From: an uncultured Clostridia bacterium
GTDB taxonomy: Bacteria > Bacillota > Clostridia > TANB77 > CAG-508
Length of the DNA stretch: 64,000 nt
NCBI GenBank assembly: GCA_944392175.1
Contig: CALXVT010000003.1
Coordinates: 1 to 64,000, forward strand
Reading direction: 5' to 3'
In this document: positions 26,839-35,739 of the stretch, piece after piece
How positions within the stretch are numbered: the stretch's first letter is position 1
How the letters are laid out: the number at the start of each line of letters is the position of its first letter
The notes under the pieces: generated by a model
Told to the model about the DNA's origin: nothing
Databases searched by the model: none
Seen by the model: the letters and a program-made list of their open reading frames with translations, nothing else
Program-made: the position numbers and the translations under genes

Positions 26839-27324
26839 TCATTTAAGAAGCAAAATAATCCGAAGTAATATTAGCATTATAAATATTGGAATAATTACTT
26901 GTGGTGTAAAAATGATTTTTCTCCAAAGGGAAAAATCCGGAATAATATTTACAACTTTACCAATCAAATCACTTTTTTGCATTGGTTCATCTTCTGTATT
27001 ATTTGCATCACCTTTAGTAATAAAATTATCTTCTTCAATCTTAATTAATCTATGTGTTATAAAAGCATTATCTTTATTACAAACAATAATATCGTTTTCA
27101 TTTACTTCATTTGTTATTTTAACAATAATTACATCTCCAACATCAATTGTTGGCTCCATACTACCTGTTGCTACCTCAAAAAAAGTATATCCAAAAATAT
27201 TTGCGTATGGTTTATTCACAATTTTTATTTGTACAAAATAATATATTGCTAAAATTATAATTATTGTTACTAATATAATTAAAATATTTAAAATATATCC
27301 TAATATCTTTGACAGTTTTTTCAA
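26839..27324 (-). CDS. sipW: SipW-type signal peptidase I, TTG start
   Basis: 161 residues; the start is TTG at 27324, six bases after AGGAG. It has a transmembrane segment (about 10-32), catalytic Ser in EVATGSMEP (S55), GDVIIV, catalytic His in FITHRL (H91), FITKGDANN, and a C-terminal transmembrane segment (about 139-160). The Ser-His dyad marks the ER/SipW branch. It lies nine bases after a TasA-like gene and upstream of two more, its probable substrates. This is the compact, active-looking enzyme of the operon, in contrast to the look-alike at 27932. Confidence 0.9.
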   Translation of the reverse strand: MKKLSKILGYILNILIILVTIIIILAIYYFVQIKIVNKPYANIFGYTFFEVATGSMEPTIDVGDVIIVKITNEVNENDIIVCNKDNAFITHRLIKIEEDNFITKGDANNTEDEPMQKSDLIGKVVNIIPDFSLWRKIIFTPQVIIPIFIMLILLRIILLLK

Positions 27325-27333
27325 ATCAATCTC

Positions 27334-27939
27334 CTAACCATCGTATTTTTCAATCGTTTCACCAAGATACTGGCTAACTTTAATCTCAACTGGAATTTTA
27401 ATTTGATTATTTGGTTTCTCACCAATATCTATATCTTTTAAATCATTATCTTCCCATTTAACATTCACTTGTATATTATCTGTTGTCCCTTTTTTTATGT
27501 CATCAAGTAAAATTGTACCAGTATATTCATTTTTATTAGTATTAATTAAATCTTTATTATTATTTATCTCATTAACTGAAACAATTTCTATATTTGCATT
27601 ATCAATATATTGTGTATCTAACTTTATTTCATATTTAATAGATACATCTGTATCAGATGGATCTATTAAAATATTAAAATTACCATTCAAACCTGGTGCT
27701 AGTTTTCCAGATTCAACTCCTTGTGATTCATCTACGTTTAATGCATCTATAGTAAAAGTTTTTACAGTTGATGAAGATATATCGGTATTATTTACTATAA
27801 TTTTCCATGTTGCACTATCTATTTTCATATCTCCTGAAAACTCACTTGTAAAAGTAGCATATGTATAAATTATTGCACAAATTATAAATATTGCTAATAA
27901 TATTAAAAATAAAGCTATTATTATCTTCTTTTTATTCAT
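27334..27939 (-). CDS. TasA/camelysin-like protein
   Basis: 201 residues, ATG at 27939, overlapping the end of the 27932 gene by eight bases, with AGAGGA upstream. The signal (about 5-26) ends IIYTYATFTSEFSG, a textbook SipW-type cleavage context. The mature part starts with MKIDSATWKIIVNN and carries APGLNGNFNILIDPSDTDVS, resembling the 19651 protein. Translational coupling to the pseudo-peptidase and closeness to an active SipW suggest dedicated processing. Confidence 0.8.
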   Translation of the reverse strand: MNKKKIIIALFLILLAIFIICAIIYTYATFTSEFSGDMKIDSATWKIIVNNTDISSSTVKTFTIDALNVDESQGVESGKLAPGLNGNFNILIDPSDTDVSIKYEIKLDTQYIDNANIEIVSVNEINNNKDLINTNKNEYTGTILLDDIKKGTTDNIQVNVKWEDNDLKDIDIGEKPNNQIKIPVEIKVSQYLGETIEKYDG

Positions 27940-28780
27940 TTGATTTATCCTCTGGTTTTGTTTTCTTAGTTGTTTTTCTGGTTGTTTTTTTCTGAGTTGT
28001 CGGAGTTTCTGTTTTTCTTTCAGTATCTTTTTTTACTGAAGATTTTTTAGAAGTAGATTTAGTTGTTGATGAATTAGTTTTATTTGATGTTTCTTTCTTT
28101 GTACTAGTTTTCTTTTTTTCTGTGTTTTTATTAGACTCCTTTTTTACTGGTTCTTCTATAACTTCTTCATTTTCTGTTTCGGTCTTTTTGTTTTTATTAT
28201 CATCTATATCTTCTTCATCGTCATCTTTTTCTGATTTATCAGTCTCATTATCATCATCTTCTTCTGCTTCCGCCTTTTTACCTTCTCTAATTTCTGTAAA
28301 AACAACAGTGATTTCATATATGAATGCAAATAATGAAGGGAAAACAATCAGAATTAAGAATCCCCATTTTGATTCTAATACACCAAGTACTGTACCGATA
28401 GTGGAAATTTTTGTTACATCTTCAGCATTTCCTAAAACATATTCACTTGAAATAGATCTATCACCATCAATAGCATAAGTATATTCTGAGTCATTTACTT
28501 TTTCCACATTTTGAACTGTTGCTAATGTAACCTCAACAACATCAGCAGAAGAATTGTAAAAGAAAATTGTATCTCCTTCTCTTATTCTTTTGCTTTTATC
28601 TACAATTACTAAATCACCTTTATTATAGGTTGGTTCTAGTTCTTCATTATCTACAATAACTAAAGAAGTATCTCCAAATTCTGAAACCTTATACTCATTA
28701 AAAGATAGCAGACATATCGTTACAAATACTGCTATTATTGCATAAATTATAAATATTATATTTCCTATTGTTCTTTTCAT
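27932..28780 (-). CDS. Signal-peptidase-like protein lacking both catalytic residues
   Basis: 282 residues, ATG at 28780 after AAAGGGAGG. The order of elements is that of a SipW enzyme: transmembrane segment (about 6-27), ELEPTYNKGDLVIVD where active enzymes have SMEPTxxxGDxxIV, REGDTIFFY, and a second transmembrane segment (about 140-162). The Ser of SMEP is Glu, and no THR motif follows (VEVTLATVQN stands in its place), so both dyad residues are gone. A long charged and Lys/Thr-rich cytoplasmic tail (about 165-282) follows. It is the first gene of the nine-gene operon. A scaffold, receptor or chaperone for exported subunits is a plausible role for an inactive homologue; that is inference. 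Confidence 0.8.
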   Translation of the reverse strand: MKRTIGNIIFIIYAIIAVFVTICLLSFNEYKVSEFGDTSLVIVDNEELEPTYNKGDLVIVDKSKRIREGDTIFFYNSSADVVEVTLATVQNVEKVNDSEYTYAIDGDRSISSEYVLGNAEDVTKISTIGTVLGVLESKWGFLILIVFPSLFAFIYEITVVFTEIREGKKAEAEEDDDNETDKSEKDDDEEDIDDNKNKKTETENEEVIEEPVKKESNKNTEKKKTSTKKETSNKTNSSTTKSTSKKSSVKKDTERKTETPTTQKKTTRKTTKKTKPEDKSNE

Positions 28781-28840
28781 TTTTTCCTCCCTTTAGTTAA
28801 CATGAGTTATGTTAATTTTTCTTTAGTTTTTTCTTGTTTT

Positions 28841-28869
28841 ACTATAACATAACGATTTTTCTTTTTCAA
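28841..28869 (-). promoter_or_regulatory. Promoter of the 28780-20340 operon
   Basis: TTGAAA (28864-28869), 17-base spacer, TATAGT (28841-28846) on the minus strand. A 7-bp inverted repeat (TTAACAT, 28797-28803, with ATGTTAA, 28809-28815) lies in the 5'UTR just before the SD. Confidence 0.65.
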
Positions 28870-28954
28870 CTTTTTTAGATATTTTTATTGATTTAAATTA
28901 CATAAATGTTTATAATAATAATACAAATAATAATAATTTCATGGAGGAACACAA

Positions 28955-29788
28955 ATGATTAAATTTTCTACTAAAGATGATTTGCTGAAAGACATTGAAT
29001 TAGAGCAAAAATCAATTAATCTTCATATTAGTAGTCAAATAAGTTTAAGCAACGAATTAGTATCTTCTATAAATTCAATTACAGAAGATAATTTTAATGA
29101 TTTTACTAAATATATAATCAATATAAAAAATAATATTGGCTTATTTAATACACTTAGTGAGAAATTAGATATTCTAAAAGAAGAAAACGATGATGATAAA
29201 ATAAAAAATATTATAAATGATTATAATCAAATATATGTATCATCTATTAATAATATTTTTTCTTCTAACTTAGAAATTCAAAGATTTATTGATAATTTAC
29301 CTACTAATAATGAAAATATAAATTTGGAAAATAAAATTAATAATATTACATATATAGAAAATACTTTACTTATTTCTGAAGTTGCTAAAGTTGTAATCTT
29401 ACCATACACAATAAAATCATTAAATGAAAAACTTTCAAATTCTTCAGAATATAAAAATATAAATGAAATAATTAATGAAGAATATACTATTCCTTTAGTT
29501 TATTATAAACATACAGCTATATGTAGATTTAAAGAAGCTATGAAATTAGCATTAAACAAAGATAAAACATCATATTTTAAAGCTCTTTCTTTAGCAATTG
29601 AATGTCTAACAAATTATAACTTACATCCAGCAATTATTACTGCATGTAAATCTCTTGATGATTTAGATATATATTTGTCTTGTTTAGAAGATAATCAATT
29701 AGAAGATTTTAAAATATTTAATATAAAATATGAAATGCTACCAAAAGTAGTTAAAGTAAAAGATAATGTTATAACTCAAAATACATAA
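28955..29788 (+). CDS. Unrecognised 277-residue helical protein
   Basis: ATG at 28955 after ATGGAGG. It is soluble, rich in Ile, Asn, Ser and Leu, with no signal or membrane segment. A Cys/His-containing stretch (YYKHTAICRFKEAMKLAL) sits in a helical C-terminal half that includes ALSLAIECLTNYNLHPAI, reminiscent of helical-repeat (TPR-like) packing without clear TPR consensus. It is divergent from the large TasA/SipW operon and ends in a terminator, so it is monocistronic. Function unknown. Confidence 0.7.
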   Translation: MIKFSTKDDLLKDIELEQKSINLHISSQISLSNELVSSINSITEDNFNDFTKYIINIKNNIGLFNTLSEKLDILKEENDDDKIKNIINDYNQIYVSSINNIFSSNLEIQRFIDNLPTNNENINLENKINNITYIENTLLISEVAKVVILPYTIKSLNEKLSNSSEYKNINEIINEEYTIPLVYYKHTAICRFKEAMKLALNKDKTSYFKALSLAIECLTNYNLHPAIITACKSLDDLDIYLSCLEDNQLEDFKIFNIKYEMLPKVVKVKDNVITQNT

Positions 29789-29825
29789 AAAGAATCAAAA
29801 TATGAAATTATTTTGATTCTTTTTT
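29787..29825. terminator. Bidirectional terminator between converging genes
   Basis: 16-bp stem (29787-29802 with 29809-29824) and flanking A/T runs serve both the 28955 gene and the converging 29829 gene. Confidence 0.8.
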
Positions 29826-29828
29826 AAT

Positions 29829-30890
29829 CTATTCTGTCTTAGGTTCTTCACATATTTCATCTGGCATATTTTCGTATAGTGGAATTATAAAATTAAATTC
29901 TGAATCCACTGTGTTAGATTCTTCATATTGATTTAATAACATTACTGCTTCAGAACCTGGAGCCATTAAATTTTGCATATATTGATTTGTATATAATTTG
30001 TCTTTTTTTATAATATCAAATTTTTGTAAATATAATGTGCTTTGCCCCCTACTTATATATTTAGTATTTAAAAAATCTATTCCTCCTAAAATAGCTTTTT
30101 CTAATGTATCCCAATTTTGAGAATATGCATATTCTGCAGCGTTTTCTAGTATTGTAGATGTAGAATTTCCAGAAGCAGCAATATTAAATGGATTGTATAC
30201 TACTTTTCCATTATATTCATAACCTCTAGATAATTTAGTTCCTGATTTTCCCTGCTCTTGAATCAATCTAGAAACTATAAAATAAGCATCGATATCAGCA
30301 TTCTTTCCAGCTTCTAAAATTGCATTTGCAATACTTTCTCCTTCTAAAAAGCTATCTTCTGTCCTACTCATAATTCCTTTAACTGTTTGAGCTTCTTCAT
30401 TAAAAGTTAATTCTTTAAATTGAAAAATCCTTTCTTCATTTATTATATTTCTTGGATCCATTCTATATTCTATTGCCTTTGTTGATGCACATACCCAATC
30501 ACCAGTATCATATGTTTGGTCTTTATCTTTTTCACATTGCCATTCACCAGAATAATTAGAAGAATACGGAACCAGATTTAATGGAGATGTTCTTTCATCA
30601 GAGTGTCCTTCATGCCTTATAACACTATTCCAATCAAGTTTTGTGTATAGTAATGTAAAATTCCAATTTGGGTGTTCCTCTTTTAATTCATCTATTAATT
30701 TTTTATATTTAGGATATCTTGTATCATCTAAATTAGTACCATCATATACAACAAGTTTTTGTTTTGATAAATTTGTAATAACAATTGGTGTAGCAATAAT
30801 AATTACTAATAATATTATTGCTATTAATATTTTAGTTTCTCTTGGCATATATTTAATCTTTTTCAGTATTGTTTTATAATTTATTCGCAT
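29829..30890 (-). CDS. Membrane-anchored beta-N-acetylglucosaminidase (GH73-like)
   Basis: 353 residues, ATG at 30890. An N-terminal transmembrane segment (about 21-40) is followed by a domain opening YPKYKKLIDELKEEHPNWNF then TLLYTKLDWNSVI, which is common in clostridial glucosaminidases. The catalytic region holds RLIQEQGKSGT with a probable catalytic Glu (E212), PFNIAASG, and SQNWDTLEKAILGGIDFL. These enzymes cut the GlcNAc-MurNAc backbone of peptidoglycan during wall turnover. It is transcribed alone from its own promoter, next to other wall genes (LysM protein, PBP). Confidence 0.85.
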   Translation of the reverse strand: MRINYKTILKKIKYMPRETKILIAIILLVIIIATPIVITNLSKQKLVVYDGTNLDDTRYPKYKKLIDELKEEHPNWNFTLLYTKLDWNSVIRHEGHSDERTSPLNLVPYSSNYSGEWQCEKDKDQTYDTGDWVCASTKAIEYRMDPRNIINEERIFQFKELTFNEEAQTVKGIMSRTEDSFLEGESIANAILEAGKNADIDAYFIVSRLIQEQGKSGTKLSRGYEYNGKVVYNPFNIAASGNSTSTILENAAEYAYSQNWDTLEKAILGGIDFLNTKYISRGQSTLYLQKFDIIKKDKLYTNQYMQNLMAPGSEAVMLLNQYEESNTVDSEFNFIIPLYENMPDEICEEPKTE

Positions 30891-30919
30891 TGTTTACTTC
30901 CTTCCTTTGTATAATATAT

Positions 30920-30948
30920 ATAATACCAATTATAATATAATTATTCAA
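30920..30948 (-). promoter_or_regulatory. Promoter of the glucosaminidase gene
   Basis: TTGAAT (30943-30948), 17-base spacer ending TGG, TATTAT (30920-30925) on the minus strand. Confidence 0.6.
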
Positions 30949-30957
30949 GAAAAGATT

Positions 30958-31224
30958 TTAATATACTGGAATTTTTAATTCCATCCCTTCTACTAATTCA
31001 GAACTATTTAAATTATTAATATATTTTATATCTGTAACAATTGAACGAATATCTTTATTTTTATAATAAGAATTGTTATCTTTTTCGTCTGTAGCAATTG
31101 ACCATAAAGTATCTCCCATTACCACATATTCTGTTTTATATGATATATCTTTTTGTGAATAAGAATTCTTTGCAACCATTGCTATTACTATAATTGTTAG
31201 AATCATTATTACTTTCTTTTTCAT
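30958..31224 (-). CDS. yneA: LysM protein, YneA-like SOS cell-division inhibitor
   Basis: 88 residues; the ATG at 31224 after AAGGAGG is chosen over an upstream in-frame start that lies within the promoter. An N-terminal transmembrane segment (about 4-20) is followed by a LysM domain: TEYVVMGDTLWSIATDE, DIRSIVTDIKYINNL, GMELKIPV. Size, single transmembrane segment plus one LysM, and two LexA-like boxes around the promoter match YneA, which blocks division during the SOS response. No lexA gene is in the window, so the identification rests on architecture and the boxes. Confidence 0.75.
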   Translation of the reverse strand: MKKKVIMILTIIVIAMVAKNSYSQKDISYKTEYVVMGDTLWSIATDEKDNNSYYKNKDIRSIVTDIKYINNLNSSELVEGMELKIPVY

Positions 31225-31239
31225 TTTTTGCCTCCTTAT

Positions 31240-31292
31240 AGAATATTTGTTCGCTATGATGATATTATATAAGAACATTTGTTTTTATGCAA
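31240..31292 (-). promoter_or_regulatory. SOS-type promoter with two LexA-like boxes
   Basis: On the minus strand: TTGCAT (31287-31292), 17-base spacer, TATAAT (31264-31269). One LexA-like box fills the spacer (AAAACAAATGTTCT, 31272-31285) and another lies at the likely start of transcription (CGAACAAATATTCT, 31240-31253). Both approximate the Gram-positive CGAAC-N4-GTTCG operator. Confidence 0.7.
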
Positions 31293-31380
31293 TAGTAAAA
31301 TTAAATTTTTTCAATTTTATATAACAAATCGTAAAACCTTAATATTGATACGAGCTTTACCCTTTTCATATTGTATAAAC

Positions 31381-31416
31381 AAAAAAATCAACCATAAATT
31401 ATGATTGATTTTTTTA
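31381..31416 (-). terminator. Terminator of the PBP gene
   Basis: An imperfect hairpin (AAAAAAATCAA pairing with TTGATTTTTTT, plus an inner CATAA/TTATG) six bases past the PBP stop, with a T7 run on the minus strand. Confidence 0.75.
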
Positions 31417-31421
31417 TTATA

Positions 31422-33951
31422 TTATTCCGAATCTTCTTCATTTGGAACATCTTCCTCTTCTACATAAGATGTTCTGTCTTCTTCACTTGTATCCGTATTA
31501 GTATTTGTATTTGTATTGGTATTGGTATTAGTATTAGTATTGGTATTAATATTGGTATTTGAGTTGATATTAGTATTAACATTTGTATTAGTGTTTTCAC
31601 CTAAATTATCATCTGTATTAGTATTACTATTTGTATTGGTATTTTCATTATTAGCATTTGAATTCAAATTATCTTCCTCTTCTTCGTCTACAATTGTTGT
31701 AACAACATTTGTATCTATTTGTGGTTCTTCTGCGTCAATATCTTCTTTTATGTCTTCAACAATTTCTGTTTTAGAATTATCATCTTTTTCGTCTGTCTTA
31801 ACTTCTGAACCACTATGTTTGTTGCATAAATCAGGAACAGTAAACATTAAGAAATATTCTGTATATGTATTTTTACATCCTGATCTAGCTTTCATACCAG
31901 TATCAGCACAAATAGTTACTTCTTGAACTAAAAATGGTTTTTCAAACTGTTTTGTTTCAAGACCTGCATGAATTCTCGCCATTACATTTGCCCAAATAAG
32001 ACCTGCAGGATTTCTTTTATTAAATTCTACAGTTTCATTTTGATCATATCCATACCATGTTACTGCAGTATAGTATGGAGTAAATCCGCATAACCATCTA
32101 TCATAGTTTGAATCTGTTGTTCCTGTTTTTGCAGCAACATCCATTCCATCAATTGCACAATATGTAGCTGTACCATTAGCACCTTTAACTGGTTGAGTTA
32201 GTAATTCTTGAACTATAAATGCAGTTTCTTTAGAAAATACTCTTCTTTTTTCCTGTTTAGGTTTCATTAAAGTTGAACCATAATGATCATTTATTTCTTC
32301 ATAAAATACTGGTTCAATATATTCACCATTATTTGCTATTGTTGCATAAGCTGCTGCCATCTCTAATGGACTTATTCCTTTTTGTAATCCCCCTAATGCA
32401 AGAGCTAAATTATTATCTTCTTCTGTTAATGTAGATATTCCCATCTTCTCTAAGTAATCCATTGCAACCTTAGGTTTTAATTCCTGCATAATCTCTACAA
32501 ATGGAATATTTTGTGAAGACTCAATAGCTCTTCTAACAGTTATTTCTCCTAGTTCTTTGTTATAATCATAAGGATGATATCCACCAGGAAAATCTTTGGA
32601 TGTATCATCATAAATTGAAGAAGCTGTAATTATTTTTTTGTTAATTGCTGGAGCTACAACAGATAATGGCTTAATTGCCGAACCAGTTTGTCTTATACTT
32701 TGAATTGCTCTATTTAAAGAACGTGATTCTGTTTTTTCTCCAAGTCCGCCAACACATCCGTAAAACCTGTCCTGTTGTATGATCTATTACAACCATTGCT
32801 GCCTGTGATGAATCTCCTCCTTTTTTAGAAGGCTTACTATATTTACTTTTCTCCATTTCAGTTTCAATTTGATTTTGAATTTTTTTATCTTGTGTACTTA
32901 CAATTTCCAAACCTGCCATATTAATATAATTTGTTGCAAAATCAGAAGATATGTTATACTTATTACTTATGTCTCTTGTTATTTCATTAATAAGTGCATC
33001 AGTATGATATGAATATACTGCATCACTTGTTTTAATTGTACCTTTTTTAAACTTCAAACCAGCTTCCACATTTTTTATTGCTTCATCATATTCATCTTGA
33101 TTAATATATTCTAACTCTAACATTTTAGAAAGCACTGTTTTGGTTCTTTTCTCTATTTTCTCAGTATTATCTTTTTCTCCAAATGGATTATATGAATTTG
33201 GCGAATTATTTATACCAGCTAAAAAAGCACATTCTGCTAAACTTAAATCTTCGCAATCTTTATTAAAATAATATTTGCTTCCAGCTCCTACTCCATATAC
33301 ACCATTACCAACATAAATTATATTTAGATATGTTTCTAATATTTCATCTTTATTAGAAATACATTCAAGATTCCATGCTTTCCACCATTCTTTAACTTTT
33401 CTTATAATACTATCTGTATTATCTCCTGTCATATTTTTAACTAATTGTTGAGTAATTGTGCTTCCTCCATAAGAAGAAGAGCCAAAATGAAATATATAAT
33501 TAACTATAGCAGAACCAGTTCTTTTTATATCTACTCCACTATGATCATAAAATCTTTCATCTTCTATTGAAACATATGCATTTTTTAAATTATTTGGAAT
33601 TTCTGAGCCTTCTACTTTTATTTGTTTTCTCTCACTTCCTAATACAGCTAGTTTGTTATCATTACTATCTACTATAACTGAGTTTTCATTAACTAGCATT
33701 TCTTTTGCAATCTTTCTCCACGAATGAGCAGAAACGGCTAGACTAATTCCTGATATAATAATTAATATTAAAATTATAAAAAATATAATTAGTTTAACTC
33801 TTTTGTTTAAAGGTTTCTTAACTTTTTTATTCTTCTTAAATCTTGAAGTTTTACCTTTAGGAATAGTATCTTTTTCATTTTCTCTTTCTCTTCTAAAGGC
33901 TTTAGGAACAAATTCCTCTTCTTCTTGATTTTTTATCCTTTTTGCTTTCAT
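31422..33951 (-). pseudogene. Class A penicillin-binding protein split by a one-base insertion
   Basis: Two frames together make an 842-residue class A PBP. The first (33951 down) has a basic cytoplasmic head, a transmembrane segment (about 52-72) and the GT51 glycosyltransferase (IEDERFYDHSGVD, GGSTITQQLVKN). It runs into VIDHTTGQVL, then goes out of frame and stops at 32710. The second frame resumes at 32759 with GCVGGLGEK, and carries the transpeptidase SxxK (TGSAIKPL), SxN (SSQN) and KTGTTD motifs, then an Asn-Thr repeat tail. An extra base at about 32760 (a C on the coding strand before GGA) explains the break. As written only a glycosyltransferase-only protein is made. A sequencing error or a recent mutation are the main readings. 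No ATG near the break would restore the SxxK. Confidence 0.85.
31495..31645. repeat. Hexanucleotide repeat coding Asn-Thr
   Basis: Degenerate GTATTA/GTATTG/GTATTT hexamers (AAT-ACN on the coding strand) in the PBP tail. Gain or loss of units would change tail length without changing frame. Confidence 0.8.
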
Positions 33952-34012
33952 ATATCCACTCTTTTCCTTTATTAGTAAAATATATTATTTATATGTAAAA
34001 TAAATGTTCATA

Positions 34013-34414
34013 TTATAATTCTTTAGAAAAATATACAATATTGTCTGTTTCGGTAAATCCAGCAAAATTGTAAAATTCTCTTTTTTGTTTTTCTTCTGCT
34101 AAACAAGTAACTGCAAAAGTTTTGCAACCTTTATCTTTAGCCCATTTTTCACATCTATTTAATAATCTTTTATCTATACCTTTATTTTTATATGTTTGCT
34201 TTAAAGTTATTTGATTTAATGTTCCTATTGGTTCTAATGATTTTTCATCATTAATAGAACAAATTGCAAAACCAACAGGTATATCATTTTCATAGTCTAT
34301 AAATACAGCTTCATTATAGCTAGTTAAACTTTTACGAATTTCTCCTTCAATATTTTTATTATCTGCTAGAGAAAGAATTAATTCAAAATCACTTATTTTT
34401 GCTTCTTTAATCAT
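34013..34414 (-). CDS. GNAT-family acetyltransferase
   Basis: 133 residues, ATG at 34414 after AAAAGGAGGAG. GNAT order is visible: IKEAKISDFELILSLAD at the start, IPVGFAIC, then the acetyl-CoA loop region LKQTYKNKGIDKRLLNRCEKW, and KTFAVTCLAEEKQKREFYNFAGF with the usual late Tyr/Phe. The substrate is not predictable. It is monocistronic between the PBP gene and mnmA. Confidence 0.8.
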   Translation of the reverse strand: MIKEAKISDFELILSLADNKNIEGEIRKSLTSYNEAVFIDYENDIPVGFAICSINDEKSLEPIGTLNQITLKQTYKNKGIDKRLLNRCEKWAKDKGCKTFAVTCLAEEKQKREFYNFAGFTETDNIVYFSKEL

Positions 34415-34532
34415 ATGTACTCCTCCTTTTACATCTGTACTATACCAAAAAATAACTTTTTTTACAATAGCATAATTTTTAAATATTTATTAACATTATA
34501 TTAAATTAATCTTACTTAGAAGAATACAAAAC

Positions 34533-34557
34533 AAAAAGCAGATCATTATGATCTGCT
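34533..34557 (-). terminator. Terminator of mnmA
   Basis: 10-bp stem (34537-34546 with 34548-34557), T run on the minus strand, 15 bases past the mnmA stop. Confidence 0.8.
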
Positions 34558-34571
34558 ATAATATAATTTTC

Positions 34572-35615
34572 CTAAATTGTTTCTTTTATAATACCTCCAC
34601 CTATAACAACATCATCTATATAAAATACCGCTGACTGACCTGGTGTTAAAGCTTTTTCTGGTTTAAGGAAATTAATCTTTATCATTTTATTATCTAACTC
34701 TTGTAATATTGCTTCAGATTCTCTTGTAGAATACCTTGTTTTAACTTTTACATGTAAGTTTTCTATATCAATATCTTTTATTAAAATATTTACATTATCT
34801 ATTATAGCACAATCCTTATATGCCTCTTCTTTTGTTCCTACAATAACTTCATTATTTCTAATATTAAATCCTATAACAAATAATGGTTCTTTATATGAAA
34901 TACCTAAACCTTTTCTTTGTCCAATAGTATAGTTATATAATCCAGAATGCTTACCTAAAACTGTTCCATCTTGTAATACTATATTTCCTATTTTTGGTTT
35001 TAAATCTGAATTGTTTTCTAAAAATCTTTTATAATTTCCATCTGGAATAAAACATATATCTTCACTATCTGGCTTATTTGCAACCATATTAAAATTATTG
35101 TCACTAGCAATTTTTCTAATTTCATCCTTTGTTTTAAATTTACCAAGAGGGAAAATTATATGTTCTAACATATCCTCTGGTAATGTATATAAAACATAAG
35201 ATTGATCCTTACCTATTGCATCTCCCTTTTTTAAAACATATTGTTTATATTTATTACTATATTCAATATTTGCATAATGACCTGTTGCCAAATAATCACA
35301 ACCTAGCTCTTTTGCTTTATCAAACATAGCTCCAAATTTTAATTTTCTATTACATTCTATACATGGATTAGGAGTTTTAGCATTAGCATAACATTTTATA
35401 AAATTATCTATAACATATTTTTTAAATTCACTTTTTAAATCAACAAAATGATGTTCTATTCCAAGTTCTTTACATACAGCTTTTGCATCTGTATCATCAG
35501 TTTCTTTTGATAATGCCATAGTAATTCCTATAACTTCATATCCTTCTTTTTGTAAAAGAATAGCCGATACGCTACTATCAACTCCTCCACTCATTCCTAA
35601 TAAAACCTTTTTCAT
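34572..35615 (-). CDS. mnmA: tRNA-uridine 2-sulfurtransferase MnmA
   Basis: 347 residues, ATG at 35615 after TTAGGAGG. The PP-loop SGGVDSS (9-15) binds ATP. NPCIEC holds the first catalytic Cys (C85) and DSEDICFIPDG the second (C188); YATGHYA-type (LATGHYANIE) and the C-terminal GQSAVFYIDDVVIGGGII are family signatures. The enzyme puts sulfur on C2 of the wobble uridine in Lys, Glu and Gln tRNAs. Full length and all key residues are present. No sulfur-donor desulfurase gene is adjacent. Confidence 0.97.
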   Translation of the reverse strand: MKKVLLGMSGGVDSSVSAILLQKEGYEVIGITMALSKETDDTDAKAVCKELGIEHHFVDLKSEFKKYVIDNFIKCYANAKTPNPCIECNRKLKFGAMFDKAKELGCDYLATGHYANIEYSNKYKQYVLKKGDAIGKDQSYVLYTLPEDMLEHIIFPLGKFKTKDEIRKIASDNNFNMVANKPDSEDICFIPDGNYKRFLENNSDLKPKIGNIVLQDGTVLGKHSGLYNYTIGQRKGLGISYKEPLFVIGFNIRNNEVIVGTKEEAYKDCAIIDNVNILIKDIDIENLHVKVKTRYSTRESEAILQELDNKMIKINFLKPEKALTPGQSAVFYIDDVVIGGGIIKETI

Positions 35616-35683
35616 AATTCCTCCTAAAATTCTTTTAATATTTTAGCACATTATACAAAGTTTCTCAATAAATATGGAAACTA

Positions 35684-35712
35684 TTGTTAAACATTCATTT
35701 TTGTAGTATAAT
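35684..35712 (+). promoter_or_regulatory. Promoter of the 35740 gene
   Basis: TTGTTA (35684-35689), 17-base spacer, TATAAT (35707-35712). Confidence 0.65.
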
Positions 35713-35739
35713 ATTTATGTTAAGTACTAGGAGGTAATT

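Noticed and set aside
6836..28780. Sortase-type pilus locus
   Set aside because: No LPXTG motif in the surface proteins and no sortase gene; the peptidases are SipW-type.
32710..32770. Programmed frameshifting as explanation for the split PBP
   Set aside because: The rare CGG codon at the break arises from the extra base itself, there is no stimulator like that of prfB, and homologues read GxVGGLG through this point, so a plain insertion is simpler.
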